A stretch of DNA of 64,000 nt from Flavobacterium sp. N2038 (GCF_025947185.1 NZ_CP110001.1:3534001-3598000); one strand, 5' to 3'; counted from the stretch's first letter, positions 51,853-60,452 are shown. A program made the numbers and translations. Notes: generated by a model from the letters alone, not told the origin.

Positions 51853-53298
51853 ATGACAAGGAAACACACAATTATGAGCAGGATGAGTATTCTTATATGT
51901 TCACTTTTTATGCTATTATTATTAGGTAGCTGCAAAAAAAATGAAGCCGCAAATTATGCAGACATCATGACTGAAGGAGAAATGGAGGCAGAACTTACCG
52001 CACCTCCACATGTACCTAAACCAGTTGGAAACAGAACAGCCATGAAATTGAAATTAAACATGGAAATCAAAGAACAGGAAGGTACAATGACCGATGGTGT
52101 AAAATATACTTATTGGACGTTTGGAGGTTCTGTTCCGGGAAGTTTTATCAGAACCCGTGTGGGTGATGAAGTAGAATTTCATTTAAAAAACCATCCAGAT
52201 AACAAATTACCACATAACATAGATTTACATGCCGTAACCGGGCCTGGTGGGGGAGCAACCTCATCACTTGTAGCTCCCGGACACGAAAAAGTATTCAGCT
52301 TTAAAGTAATTAATCCGGGATTGTACGTATATCACTGTGCTACAGCTCCAGTTGGAATGCACATTGCAAATGGTATGTACGGTTTGATTTTGGTTGAACC
52401 AGAAGGCGGACTTCCTCCTGTAGATAAAGAATACTATGTTATGCAGGGAGATTTTTATACTCAGGGTGAATATGGAGCAAAAGGGCTTCAGGCATTTGAC
52501 ATGAACAAAGCTGTAAAAGAAACACCTGATTATGTCGTATTTAATGGTAAAGTTGGAGCTTTAACTAACGGAAATGAATTAACTGCAAAAGTAGGTGAAA
52601 CGGTTCGTTTATATGTTGGAAACGGCGGACCAAATTTGGTTTCTTCTTTCCACGTTATCGGAGAAATATTTGACAGTGTACATATTGAAGGCGGAAGCAC
52701 AATTAATAAAAATGTACAAACTACTTTAATTCCTGCCGGTGGAGCTGCCATTGTTGATTTTAAAGTAGAAACACCCGGAACCTTTATCCTTGTTGATCAC
52801 TCTATTTTCAGAGCATTTAATAAAGGTGCGCTGGGAATGTTGAAAGTAGAAGGAAAAGAAAATAAAAACATTTACTCCGGAACCATCCAGGAAGGTATTT
52901 ATTTACCTGAAGGAGGAACGATCCAGAAAATGCCTGGAGAATCTGTTGCTAAGGTTGCTATTCCAAAACGTACGGTTGAAGAAAAAGTAAAAATTGGTAA
53001 GGAAATTTTCGGAACAACTTGTTTCGCTTGTCACCAATCTGAAGGGCAAGGGATACCGGCTACTTTCCCTCCTCTAGCAAAATCAGACTATCTGAATGCA
53101 GATTCAAAACGTGCTATTAAAACTATCCTGCATGGTTTAACCGGAGAGGTCACGGTAAACGGTAAAAAATACAATAACGTAATGCCTGCTCAAAATTTAT
53201 CTGATGATGAAATTGCTAACGTACTGACTTACATTTACAGCAGTTGGGGAAATAATAAAACCGAAATTACACCAGAAATGGTAAAAGCGCTAAGATAA
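51853..53298 (+). CDS. nirK: Copper nitrite reductase NirK fused to cytochrome c
   Basis: This 481-residue lipoprotein-like enzyme reduces nitrite to NO in the periplasm. A lipobox (LLLLGSC) follows the signal. The NirK region has type 1 and 2 copper ligands: [14 protein letters not shown] (His and catalytic Asp), [19 protein letters not shown] (His, Cys, His, Met), the catalytic His in SSFHVIG and the third type 2 His in [15 protein letters not shown]. The last about 100 residues are a class I cytochrome c with CFACH and the distal Met in NVMPAQ, giving a built-in electron donor. A frame from 51775 exists, but the operator there makes 51853 or 51874 (MSRMSIL) the true start. Two maturation-like genes follow. 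Confidence 0.92.
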   Translation: MTRKHTIMSRMSILICSLFMLLLLGSCKKNEAANYADIMTEGEMEAELTAPPHVPKPVGNRTAMKLKLNMEIKEQEGTMTDGVKYTYWTFGGSVPGSFIRTRVGDEVEFHLKNHPDNKLPHNIDLHAVTGPGGGATSSLVAPGHEKVFSFKVINPGLYVYHCATAPVGMHIANGMYGLILVEPEGGLPPVDKEYYVMQGDFYTQGEYGAKGLQAFDMNKAVKETPDYVVFNGKVGALTNGNELTAKVGETVRLYVGNGGPNLVSSFHVIGEIFDSVHIEGGSTINKNVQTTLIPAGGAAIVDFKVETPGTFILVDHSIFRAFNKGALGMLKVEGKENKNIYSGTIQEGIYLPEGGTIQKMPGESVAKVAIPKRTVEEKVKIGKEIFGTTCFACHQSEGQGIPATFPPLAKSDYLNADSKRAIKTILHGLTGEVTVNGKKYNNVMPAQNLSDDEIANVLTYIYSSWGNNKTEITPEMVKALR

Positions 53299-53314
53299 CA
53301 GCAAAACTAACAGT

Positions 53315-54097
53315 ATGAAAAAATACGTTTTCATTCTTACAACTATCTTTTTCTTTATGCTTACTGTTGCTACAAATGCGCAGAAAGCAGGAATGGTTCT
53401 CATAAAAGAGGGATCTTTTGTCCCTCTTTATGGGGCCACTTCCAAAAAACCTGTCGTTGTAAAATCTTTTTACATAGACATTTATCCGGTAACAAATCGT
53501 GAGTTTTTGGAATTTGTCAAAAAAAATCCTTCTTATAGTAAATCAAAAATTAAAGGAATTTTTGCAGATAAAAGTTATTTATCCTATTGGAAAAATGATT
53601 CTGATTTTGGAAATGCAAATCCAAATTCACCTGTGACAAGTATTTCATGGTTTGCAGCAAAAAAATACTGCGAATGTGAAGGAAAACGCCTGGCAACAAT
53701 GGATGAATGGGAATATGTAGCAATGGCTGATGAAAAGAAAATTGATGCCAGAACCAAAAAAGAATTCAACCAGTATATTTTATCATGGTACGAGAAATCG
53801 AAAACTTATGAAAATGAAATTGGAAAAACCTTCAAAAATTATTGGGGAGTTTATGACATGCATGGTTTAGTATGGGAATGGACATCTGACTTTAACAGTA
53901 TTTTTTTATCCGGAGAATCCCGAAAGGACAAAAGCAGTGATAAAAACCTTTTCTGTGGGAGTGCATCAGTAAATGCATCCGATTTAATGGATTATGCTGC
54001 CTTTATGCGCTACGCCTTCAGAGGAAGTTTAAAAGCGCAGTATTCTACCCGAAATCTTGGTTTTAGATGTGCCAGTACAACAAAACCTAAAATCTAA
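53315..54097 (+). CDS. Secreted formylglycine-generating-enzyme-like protein
   Basis: This 260-residue protein has a signal peptide (FFFMLTVATNAQ) and the FGE-sulfatase/SUMF1 fold: SFYIDIYPVTNREFLEFVKK (about residues 46-65), TSISWFAAKKYCECEGKRLA (about 107-126), DEWEYVAMA, YDMHGLVWEWTSDFNS and the end ARRNLGFRC-like (STRNLGFRCAS). Members beside nirK and sco genes are common in Bacteroidota denitrifiers and may help assemble or tether NirK rather than activate sulfatases. No sulfatase gene is present in the window. It starts 16 bases after nirK. Confidence 0.82.
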   Translation: MKKYVFILTTIFFFMLTVATNAQKAGMVLIKEGSFVPLYGATSKKPVVVKSFYIDIYPVTNREFLEFVKKNPSYSKSKIKGIFADKSYLSYWKNDSDFGNANPNSPVTSISWFAAKKYCECEGKRLATMDEWEYVAMADEKKIDARTKKEFNQYILSWYEKSKTYENEIGKTFKNYWGVYDMHGLVWEWTSDFNSIFLSGESRKDKSSDKNLFCGSASVNASDLMDYAAFMRYAFRGSLKAQYSTRNLGFRCASTTKPKI

Positions 54098-54113
54098 TTT
54101 AAATTAGTTTACA

Positions 54114-54710
54114 ATGAAAACAACAATAATCGCTTTTCTGCTTCTATTCTCGCTTTACAGCTGTAAAGAAAGGGATAAAAAAGGAGTCACAACAGAAACA
54201 AAAAAAGAAATCAGTGATTTATCGATTTATAATTTGCCATCAAAATGGACAACACAAAATGGCAATGATATCGAATTAAAATCGCTTAGAGGAAATGTTT
54301 TAGTAATGGTTATGATTTATACAAGCTGCAAAGCCGCCTGCCCAAGACTGGTAGCAGATATGCGCGACATTGAATCTAAACTGGATAAAAAGACAAAACA
54401 ACATGTAAAACTTATTTTGGTTAGTATAGATCCAAAAACGGATACGCCTGAAAGGCTGAAAACTTTTGCAATCGCCAATCAAATGAATCAGGATCCGTGG
54501 ATTTTTCTCCGTTCATCAGAAGAAAATACTCGTGAGTTTGCAGCAGTTTTGGCTGTTAATTACAAACAAATTTCTCCAATAGATTTTTCTCACTCTAATA
54601 TCATAAGTGTTTTTAATCCGGAAGGAGAATTGATCTTTCAACAGGAAGGTTTAGGGGTAAACAATGAAAAAACAATTGAAACAATAAATTTGGAAGCAGC
54701 AAAAATATAG
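54114..54710 (+). CDS. SCO1/SenC-family copper chaperone lipoprotein
   Basis: This 198-residue protein has a lipobox-type signal (LLLFSLYSCKER) and the thioredoxin fold of SCO proteins. The copper-binding CxxxC is in YTSCKAACPRLVADM (about residues 66-70) and the distal His in DFSHSNIISVF (about residue 160). It would deliver copper to the cytochrome oxidase or, in this operon, to NirK in the periplasm. It begins 16 bases after the preceding gene. Confidence 0.85.
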   Translation: MKTTIIAFLLLFSLYSCKERDKKGVTTETKKEISDLSIYNLPSKWTTQNGNDIELKSLRGNVLVMVMIYTSCKAACPRLVADMRDIESKLDKKTKQHVKLILVSIDPKTDTPERLKTFAIANQMNQDPWIFLRSSEENTREFAAVLAVNYKQISPIDFSHSNIISVFNPEGELIFQQEGLGVNNEKTIETINLEAAKI

Positions 54711-54832
54711 ATATTTAAATAGGTTAATTAGTAAGGAACAAGAGTAGAATTCTAAACAGAAATCGACTCTTGTTTTTTATTTAAAACCTGACTTCTATTA
54801 TTAAATCGACGATTTAGAAAAAAGTTTGACCT

Positions 54833-54910
54833 CCTGCAAGGTTTCAAAAACCTTGTAGGTGTCTACATATTTAAAAATTAATACCTACAAGGTTTTTGAA
54901 ACCTTGCAGG
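54833..54910. repeat. Perfect 28-base inverted repeat reaching into a coding sequence
   Basis: Positions 54833-54860 (CCTGCAAGGTTTCAAAAACC at the start) are the exact complement of 54883-54910, with a 22-base spacer. The right arm contains the last codons and stop of the gene at 54885-56114. It may terminate both convergent transcripts. Confidence 0.9.
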
Positions 54911-56114
54911 AAAGAAAATTTATTACAGATATCATCATTAAAACCAATCCCAAAACCAAAAAAACACTCAATATCAAAATACTCTGAAAATACCCCGGAA
55001 TACTTCCTTCTCCAAAAAAGAAAGACAAGCCTTGAAGAAACAATAAAACTTCTGTAGCAATATAGCCTAAAATAAAGCACTTCACTCCTATTCTTAATGT
55101 GGAAGAATTTACAGAAAGCATTTCATTCTGAAGCAGAATTCCAAATAAAAACCCGGTTATGATTCCTAAAGTCGTTAAATGAATAAATCCGATTACAAAA
55201 TTTCTAATTTGATGCGAGACGATAGCCAGATTGGGAAAAATAGTCAATAATTGAATTCCTACTTTCAAGAACAAAGAACATAAAGCCAAACCGTATACTA
55301 TTTTAGTCGTTTTATCTAAAGCATCTTTAAAATATTTAATTTGAGGTTTCAACATTTTATAGAAATAAATAAAAGCTCCCAATTGAATCAAAACTCCCAA
55401 AACATTGATATAACTTAAAAAATCATTTTCTACAAACCAGCGTATTGGAAAAGTGACTGTCAGCAGTGTGGAAATAATAATCAAATAGTAAAATTTCTTA
55501 AACTTCACCTCATCAATTTTAGCTTGAAATTGCTTTAAAAACAAAGCCAAAATCGCCAATATAAACCAGCCATTAAACTGAAAATGAAGAAAAAACTGAA
55601 TCGCAATCTGATAAAAAGCACTTTGTTTTCCTAATGTACTTACCGCAGGTCCCAGACACCAAACTCCAAAAGTTGATAAAATCATAAACAAAACTGAAAC
55701 CAATAAAAGTCTTTGTGATGGAGATTTATCTCTGGAACAGTCTTTCCAAACCAAACGGCAAAAAACATAACTCAGTAAAATATGCAGGGTTGAAAACACA
55801 ATCGAAAACAAAGCATATCCCTGAATTGGAAAAGCAATCATCATTCCGATTACCGAAAACTCTGTCAGCCAGAATAAACGATTGTAAATTGGTTTCTGAC
55901 TTTTTTCTTTTGGAATAAAAAAATGAACAACCAAAACGTAAACGATCAAATAAACCCAACCCAGCATAGCAACATGTGAATGTGCATGAAGAAGAAAGCT
56001 ATAGTTTAGGAAATCTATTGGGAGCAGATACATCAACCGCATTAACAATCCGAAAACACAGGCAATCAGAAAATTAAAGAAACAGCAGAGTATCCAAGTT
56101 TTTTGAGAATTCAT
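54885..56114 (-). CDS. Multi-pass membrane protein with heme-copper-oxidase-like N-terminus
   Basis: This 409-residue protein has about 12 hydrophobic helices. Helix 2 begins LLHAHSHVAMLGWVYLIVYV (about residues 41-60), where the His pairs resemble heme-ligand positions of subunit I of heme-copper oxidases or NnrS-like proteins. Further His occur in FFLHFQFNGW and FVIGFIHLTTLGIITGFLFG. It is in the denitrification island, so a role in NO or copper handling is plausible, but no family is certain. The C-terminal SCKVSKTL is encoded by the arm of an inverted repeat, so the tail may be recent. Confidence 0.65.
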   Translation of the reverse strand: MNSQKTWILCCFFNFLIACVFGLLMRLMYLLPIDFLNYSFLLHAHSHVAMLGWVYLIVYVLVVHFFIPKEKSQKPIYNRLFWLTEFSVIGMMIAFPIQGYALFSIVFSTLHILLSYVFCRLVWKDCSRDKSPSQRLLLVSVLFMILSTFGVWCLGPAVSTLGKQSAFYQIAIQFFLHFQFNGWFILAILALFLKQFQAKIDEVKFKKFYYLIIISTLLTVTFPIRWFVENDFLSYINVLGVLIQLGAFIYFYKMLKPQIKYFKDALDKTTKIVYGLALCSLFLKVGIQLLTIFPNLAIVSHQIRNFVIGFIHLTTLGIITGFLFGILLQNEMLSVNSSTLRIGVKCFILGYIATEVLLFLQGLSFFFGEGSIPGYFQSILILSVFLVLGLVLMMISVINFLSCKVSKTL

Positions 56115-56142
56115 ATTGCAACTTTTAAAACCTATAAAATTA

Positions 56143-56213
56143 TTAAACCATATAAGTAATATAAGAAATTATAAGTCTGTTTTAAATGAACTTATATTAC
56201 TTATATGGTTTAA
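56143..56213. repeat. Perfect 23-base inverted repeat (ACCATATAAGTAATATAAG)
   Basis: Positions 56143-56165 are the exact complement of 56191-56213 with a 25-base spacer. It lies between the multi-pass protein gene and the terminator of the norB-ric unit. A fragment of the same family occurs at about 9936. Confidence 0.9.
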
Positions 56214-56264
56214 AATAAAAACACCGATAATTATCATTTTAGAAGATTATTACCGATGTTTTTC
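56211..56264 (-). terminator. Terminator of the norB-ric unit
   Basis: AACACCGATAAT (about 56219-56230) faces ATTACCGATGTT (about 56249-56260). On the minus strand the two mismatches become G-U pairs, which indicates that the minus-strand RNA folds. A T-rich stretch follows. Confidence 0.65.
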
Positions 56265-56283
56265 GAACTATTAAAATTAACCT

Positions 56284-57024
56284 TTATTCAACTTCAACAA
56301 AGTCTTTTTCTAAAATCACAGCCTTTGGAAACAAGATATTATTTTCTAAATGAATGTGTTTGTGTAAATCTTCTTCAAATTCTTTTAGCATTGCAAAAGT
56401 TACTCTGTAAGTTGTACACGCATCTGCAGGCGGAGTATAATTATTGGTCAGTGCTGCAATTTCTCTGAAGCGTTCACCTTCGTTATCGTGTTCGTGCATC
56501 ATCATTGCAATTGGATTTGAAACGGTTCCAAATGATGGCTGAGATAAAATTCCGTCAGATTCTTTCGTTTTCACCATTCTTTTTACAAATGGAAATAAAA
56601 CCAATTCTTCTTTTTTCATGTGTTGTGACAATTCACCGGCACATCCTATAAACAATTCATTTATTTTAAATAATTCCGGATGATTTGCTCCGTGCACTTT
56701 GCACAATTTATCTAAAAACGGAAGCAATACATTTGTTTTTTCCTGTACATAACGGTGATGTGTTTTCTCAATATAATCTGCCAGTAAATCTAAAGGCCAT
56801 GAATTAAAATCAATACTTCCTCCATTTTCTGATTGCACAATCTGAAGAACATTTTCTAATAAAGCATCTGCATCAATATTTTGTTTTTCGCATACTTCTG
56901 TTACAGTTCTGTTTCCTTTGCAGCAAAAATCTATTCTATATTTTGAAAAAACTGCAGCTGTTCTAAAATCCTCAGCTACAAATGATCCTATTGTTTTGTT
57001 TTTTAAATTTTCCATGATAATCAA
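56284..57024 (-). CDS. ric: Iron-sulfur cluster repair di-iron protein Ric (YtfE/ScdA)
   Basis: This 246-residue protein repairs iron-sulfur clusters damaged by NO or oxidants and releases iron. The N-terminal DUF542 domain has FSKYRIDFCCKGNRTVTEVC (about residues 29-48, Cys-Cys). The hemerythrin-like domain follows with iron-ligand His/Glu in IEKTHHRYVQEK, CKVHGANHPEL, LSQHMKKEELVLFP, MMHEHDNEGERF and LHKHIHLENNILFP. The start lies nine bases after the norB stop, so it is in the same operon. Confidence 0.92.
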   Translation of the reverse strand: MIIMENLKNKTIGSFVAEDFRTAAVFSKYRIDFCCKGNRTVTEVCEKQNIDADALLENVLQIVQSENGGSIDFNSWPLDLLADYIEKTHHRYVQEKTNVLLPFLDKLCKVHGANHPELFKINELFIGCAGELSQHMKKEELVLFPFVKRMVKTKESDGILSQPSFGTVSNPIAMMMHEHDNEGERFREIAALTNNYTPPADACTTYRVTFAMLKEFEEDLHKHIHLENNILFPKAVILEKDFVEVE

Positions 57025-57033
57025 TTTATTTTC

Positions 57034-59268
57034 TTATTTCTTATTTTTTAATGTCAGTTCAAATACAAACCAGGCCATCGTTATAAATCCTATTCCAAAG
57101 ATTGAATCTCCAATAGCGCGAAGCCATTTTAAAGTAATCATTGCTGGTTGCTGCATTAATTCTGATGAACGAGCATACCACATACCATGGCTAATACTTT
57201 CTACTGCCTGCCAGACTCCAATTGGAAGCAAACTCAGAATTGCCATCAGAAATAAACCAATATTCAAAGACCAAAAAGTAATTTTAAGCAGTTTGGTATT
57301 CCAGGTTACATTTCGGTATAAACTTCTCAATACAAATAATACTAACCCGATTCCAAGCATTCCGTACACTCCAAATAAAGCTGTATGTCCGTGTAATGGC
57401 GTGGTATTCAAACCTTGTACATAATACAATGCTATCGGCGGATTGATAATGAATCCGAATATTCCGGCGCCAAGGAAATTCCAAAAGGCTACAGAAATCA
57501 TAAAATAAATCGGCCATTTGTAATCTGCAATCCATTGTGTTGATTTTGAGAGTTTATAGTTTTGATAGGCTTCAAATCCTATTAATGTCAACGGAACCAC
57601 TTCTAAAGCACTAAATGTAGCTCCCAAAGCCATAATTGCCGTAGGTGTTCCTGAGAAATACAAGTGATGAAATGTTCCTAAAATACCTCCGGACATAAAA
57701 ATTATGGTAGCAAACAGCACATTTAAAGTTGCCGTTTTAGTTTTCAATAATCCTAATCGAACAAATAAAAACGCAATCACAACCGTTGCAAATACTTCGA
57801 AGAATCCTTCGACCCAAAGGTGAACCACCCACCATCTCCAATATTCAGCAATAGCTAAGTTGGTTTGTCTTCCCCACATTAATCCAGCTCCGTAAAACAT
57901 GGCAATTGCAGTACAGGAAACCAAGAACAAAATGATTAAGTTTTTCTCTTCTGTTTTTTTTCTTAAAACCGGAAGCAATGGACGAATCATTAATGCCAAC
58001 CATAAAAACAAGCCCACTAAAAGGAAAATTTGCCAGAAACGTCCCAAATCAACATATTCGTAACCCTGATGACCAAACCAGAAGTTTTGAACCAAATTCA
58101 GTTTTTGCATTACACCAAACCATTGCCCGGCCATTGAACCTAAAACAATAATCAAAAGAGCAATAAACAAGAAATTGATACCAAAACATTGAAATTTAGG
58201 ATCTTTACCTGAAACTGCCGGAGCAATATATAACCCGGTTGCCAGCCAGGCCGTTGCAATCCAGAAAATTGCCAATTGTGTATGCCAGGTTCTTGTTACA
58301 GCGTATGGTAAAATCTGATCAATTGGAATTCCGTACAAACCATTTCCTTCGACTCCGTAATGGGCTGTAATGATTCCGAAAACCATTTGCAGAACCATCA
58401 GCAAACTTACAATCCAGAAATATTTGGTTACCAATCCCATAGATTTCGTTTTTCCCTGCTTGATAATCGGATCTTCTTTTGGAAGTGGAAATTCTTCTTC
58501 CTCGCCCGATTTTGCATGATAGAAAACTAAGATTCCAACACTTAAAATCAATAGAATAATACTCACTCCCGACCATGCCAAAAGTTCTGTTGTCGCTTTA
58601 TTTCCTACCAGTTCATCAGATGGCCAGTTGTGTGTGTATGAAATATCACTATCAGGACGATTTGTAACCGTTGCCCAGGTTGCCCAAAAGAAAAACGCAT
58701 TCATTTTGTGCATTTTTTCTACATCTTTTATAGCATTTTTCGGAATCGCATAATCTCCTCTTAGTTTATCGAACTTTGGATCATTGGTAAAAAGACCTTT
58801 GTAATATTCGCTTAAACTTTCAATAGCAGCTACACGATTATCAGAAATAGTAAGAACGCCTGTATCTGAATTATAACGATTCGTTCTCACATCTTTCTGA
58901 AGACGAATTTTCAGAGCCGATTGTTTTTCTGCATCTAATTCATCATACTTTTTATTAAAATCTTTTTGAGCATAAATATCCAGTATAAAAACTGCTTCTC
59001 TATGCAGCCAGTCTGCAGTCCAGTCTGGGGCCACATAGGCGCCGTGTCCCCAGATTGATCCTACTTCCTGGCCTCCTATACTCTGCCAGATATTTTGTCC
59101 GTCTTTAATTTCTGCTTCAGAAAAAATAACTTTTCCTGAATCTGAAACAACTTCTTTTGGTACAGGTGGTGCCTGCTGATAAATTTCATATCCGTAGTAA
59201 CCTAATACTGCAAATGATATCGTCATTACTAAAGCAAAGACGATCCATAATTTTTTTTCTCTTTTCAT
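57034..59268 (-). CDS. norB: Quinol-dependent nitric oxide reductase (qNor)
   Basis: This 744-residue single-subunit enzyme reduces NO to N2O using quinol. It has an N-terminal helix and extracytoplasmic extension (SIWGHGAYVAPDWTADWLHR, about residues 71-90) typical of qNor, then about 13 further helices. Heme and FeB His are in RTWHTQLAIFWIATAW, WWVVHLWVEGFFEV, GTFHHLYFSGTP and PLHGHTALFGVYGMLG. The Glu of the FeB site lies in VHLWVEGFFEV. Unlike cNor it needs no NorC. The operator at 59294 precedes it and ric follows. Confidence 0.95.
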   Translation of the reverse strand: MKREKKLWIVFALVMTISFAVLGYYGYEIYQQAPPVPKEVVSDSGKVIFSEAEIKDGQNIWQSIGGQEVGSIWGHGAYVAPDWTADWLHREAVFILDIYAQKDFNKKYDELDAEKQSALKIRLQKDVRTNRYNSDTGVLTISDNRVAAIESLSEYYKGLFTNDPKFDKLRGDYAIPKNAIKDVEKMHKMNAFFFWATWATVTNRPDSDISYTHNWPSDELVGNKATTELLAWSGVSIILLILSVGILVFYHAKSGEEEEFPLPKEDPIIKQGKTKSMGLVTKYFWIVSLLMVLQMVFGIITAHYGVEGNGLYGIPIDQILPYAVTRTWHTQLAIFWIATAWLATGLYIAPAVSGKDPKFQCFGINFLFIALLIIVLGSMAGQWFGVMQKLNLVQNFWFGHQGYEYVDLGRFWQIFLLVGLFLWLALMIRPLLPVLRKKTEEKNLIILFLVSCTAIAMFYGAGLMWGRQTNLAIAEYWRWWVVHLWVEGFFEVFATVVIAFLFVRLGLLKTKTATLNVLFATIIFMSGGILGTFHHLYFSGTPTAIMALGATFSALEVVPLTLIGFEAYQNYKLSKSTQWIADYKWPIYFMISVAFWNFLGAGIFGFIINPPIALYYVQGLNTTPLHGHTALFGVYGMLGIGLVLFVLRSLYRNVTWNTKLLKITFWSLNIGLFLMAILSLLPIGVWQAVESISHGMWYARSSELMQQPAMITLKWLRAIGDSIFGIGFITMAWFVFELTLKNKK

Positions 59269-59293
59269 TTCTCTTGGGGGAAAATTAATTAAT

Positions 59294-59313
59294 AAAAGAC
59301 AAAACTATCTTTT
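59294..59313 (-). promoter_or_regulatory. Palindromic operator over the norB -7 box
   Basis: On the minus strand the site reads AAAAGATAGTTTTGTCTTTT. The core TAGTTTTG is a full TAnnTTTG promoter box, 32 bases before the ATG. The flanking AAAAGA and TCTTTT form the palindrome. A regulator bound here would block RNA polymerase. Confidence 0.7.
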
Positions 59314-59323
59314 ATTTGTTTTT

Positions 59324-59358
59324 AAAAAAACTCCAAACCCATTTACAGCATTTGGAGT
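59324..59358 (-). terminator. Terminator of the cupredoxin gene
   Basis: ACTCCAAA (59330-59337) pairs with TTTGGAGT (59351-59358), with T-tract on the minus strand. It separates the rrf2-cupredoxin unit from norB. Confidence 0.8.
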
Positions 59359-59367
59359 CTTTATTAT

Positions 59368-59895
59368 TTACTCTACAACTAATACGCCTTTCATCATGGC
59401 AACGTGACCAGGGAAAGAACAAATAAAGGGATATGATCCTTTTTTATCAATTGTAAATTCGATTGTATCTTCTTCTCCTCCACCAATTAATTTAGTATGA
59501 GCAATAACTGAAGCTTTTTCAGATTCCGGGATATAATCAGTTGCTTTTGCATCATTAGCTTTCAAAGCAAAAGCTGCCTGGTCTGTTCCTTCTTGTAAAA
59601 TCACTAAATTATGTCCCATTGCTTCTTTTGGGATCTTACCAACATGTTTTAAAGTCAGTTTTATTGGTTTTCCTGCAACAGCTTTCAATTCATTTGTGCT
59701 AAACTGCATTTGGTCGTTTCCTTCAATAACTAAAACATTTTCTTCAGCTGCTGGCGTTACTGGCGCTGCTTCCCCTTCAGTAGATGGTTCAGTCGTTTCC
59801 GTTTGATCAGCAGGAACTGTTTCTTTTTTTCCGCAAGAAGTTACTGCTAAAAATCCCATTAGGATCATTATCGAAATTTTGGTTTTTGTATTCAT
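59368..59895 (-). CDS. Azurin-like cupredoxin lipoprotein
   Basis: This 175-residue protein has a lipobox signal (MGFLAVTSCGKK), an acidic Glu/Pro/Thr linker and a cupredoxin domain (about residues 55-175). Copper ligands are His in AMGHNLVIL and the Cys, His and Met in CSFPGHVAMM, as in azurins. It would carry electrons in the periplasm to the NirK cytochrome domain. It begins 47 bases after the Rrf2 gene and they are likely one operon. A half-site TAAAGATA (59898) precedes it but lacks the second half. Confidence 0.88.
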   Translation of the reverse strand: MNTKTKISIMILMGFLAVTSCGKKETVPADQTETTEPSTEGEAAPVTPAAEENVLVIEGNDQMQFSTNELKAVAGKPIKLTLKHVGKIPKEAMGHNLVILQEGTDQAAFALKANDAKATDYIPESEKASVIAHTKLIGGGEEDTIEFTIDKKGSYPFICSFPGHVAMMKGVLVVE

Positions 59896-59942
59896 TATAA
59901 AGATATTTATTAAATATTAATCGTTTTATATTAAAATATTGT

Positions 59943-60389
59943 TTAATCTAAGTTTAATGTTTTTAGAAAAAAATCTCCATTTTTAACCCCAGAAGCAAGT
60001 TGTTCCAAGGTTGTTTTTGTGAGCATTTCATGAAGAAGACCTCTAATTTTTTTAAATTCGAAGTGAACCGGGCAAGGGTGATCTTCTGAGCATTCTTTTA
60101 GTCCGATACCACATCCGCTGTATATTTTATCACCGTCGATCGCATCTACAATCTGAATTAGTTTAATTGATTTTAATGCTTCGGCCGAAACTTCAAAACC
60201 TCCACCAACTCCTTTAGCCGAATGAATAATTCCATTCTTAGTTAGAATTTGCATAATCTTGGCAGTAAAAGGCTCCGGAGAATCAATTTCTTTCGCCACA
60301 TCTTTTATCCCAACCCTGATTCCTTTTGAAGATTTGGTAGCAATAAATATTGAAGCTCTAATTCCGTACTCACACGCTTTTGAAAACAT
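59943..60389 (-). CDS. Rrf2-family iron-sulfur regulator (NsrR-like)
   Basis: From 60389 this is a 148-residue Rrf2 protein. The winged-helix part covers about residues 1-75 (ACEYGIRASIFIATKSSKG, VAKEIDSPEPFTAKIMQILT, KGVGGGFEVSAEALKS). Three cysteines Cys93, Cys100 and Cys106 in SGCGIGLKECSEDHPCPVHF match the cluster-binding loop of NsrR and IscR in type. Cluster damage by NO would release the operator. The open frame starts at 60413, but that region holds a second operator-like sequence, and MFSKACEYG fits the family start. It autoregulates if the 60433 site is its operator. Confidence 0.88.
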   Translation of the reverse strand: MFSKACEYGIRASIFIATKSSKGIRVGIKDVAKEIDSPEPFTAKIMQILTKNGIIHSAKGVGGGFEVSAEALKSIKLIQIVDAIDGDKIYSGCGIGLKECSEDHPCPVHFEFKKIRGLLHEMLTKTTLEQLASGVKNGDFFLKTLNLD

Positions 60390-60410
60390 ATCCTGTTTAT
60401 TAATTCCATA

Positions 60411-60452
60411 CAAAGATAAATTGTTTTTTAATTAAAGACAAATTTATCTTTA
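60411..60452 (-). promoter_or_regulatory. Palindromic operator over the Rrf2 gene -7 box, with a second degenerate site
   Basis: The main site (60433-60452) reads on the minus strand TAAAGATAAATTTGTCTTTA: a near-perfect palindrome around a full TAnnTTTG box (TAAATTTG). A second site at 60411-60430 keeps one half (TATCTTTG on the minus strand, itself a possible -7 box). The arrangement indicates autorepression of the regulator. Confidence 0.7.

Noticed and set aside
53315..54097. Sulfatase-maturation enzyme
   Set aside because: The fold is right, but there is no sulfatase in the window and the gene is tied to nirK and sco; kept only as FGE-like.
59898..59905. Operator before the cupredoxin gene
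   Set aside because: Only the half-site TAAAGATA is present; the second half is missing, and the gene probably shares the Rrf2 gene transcript.
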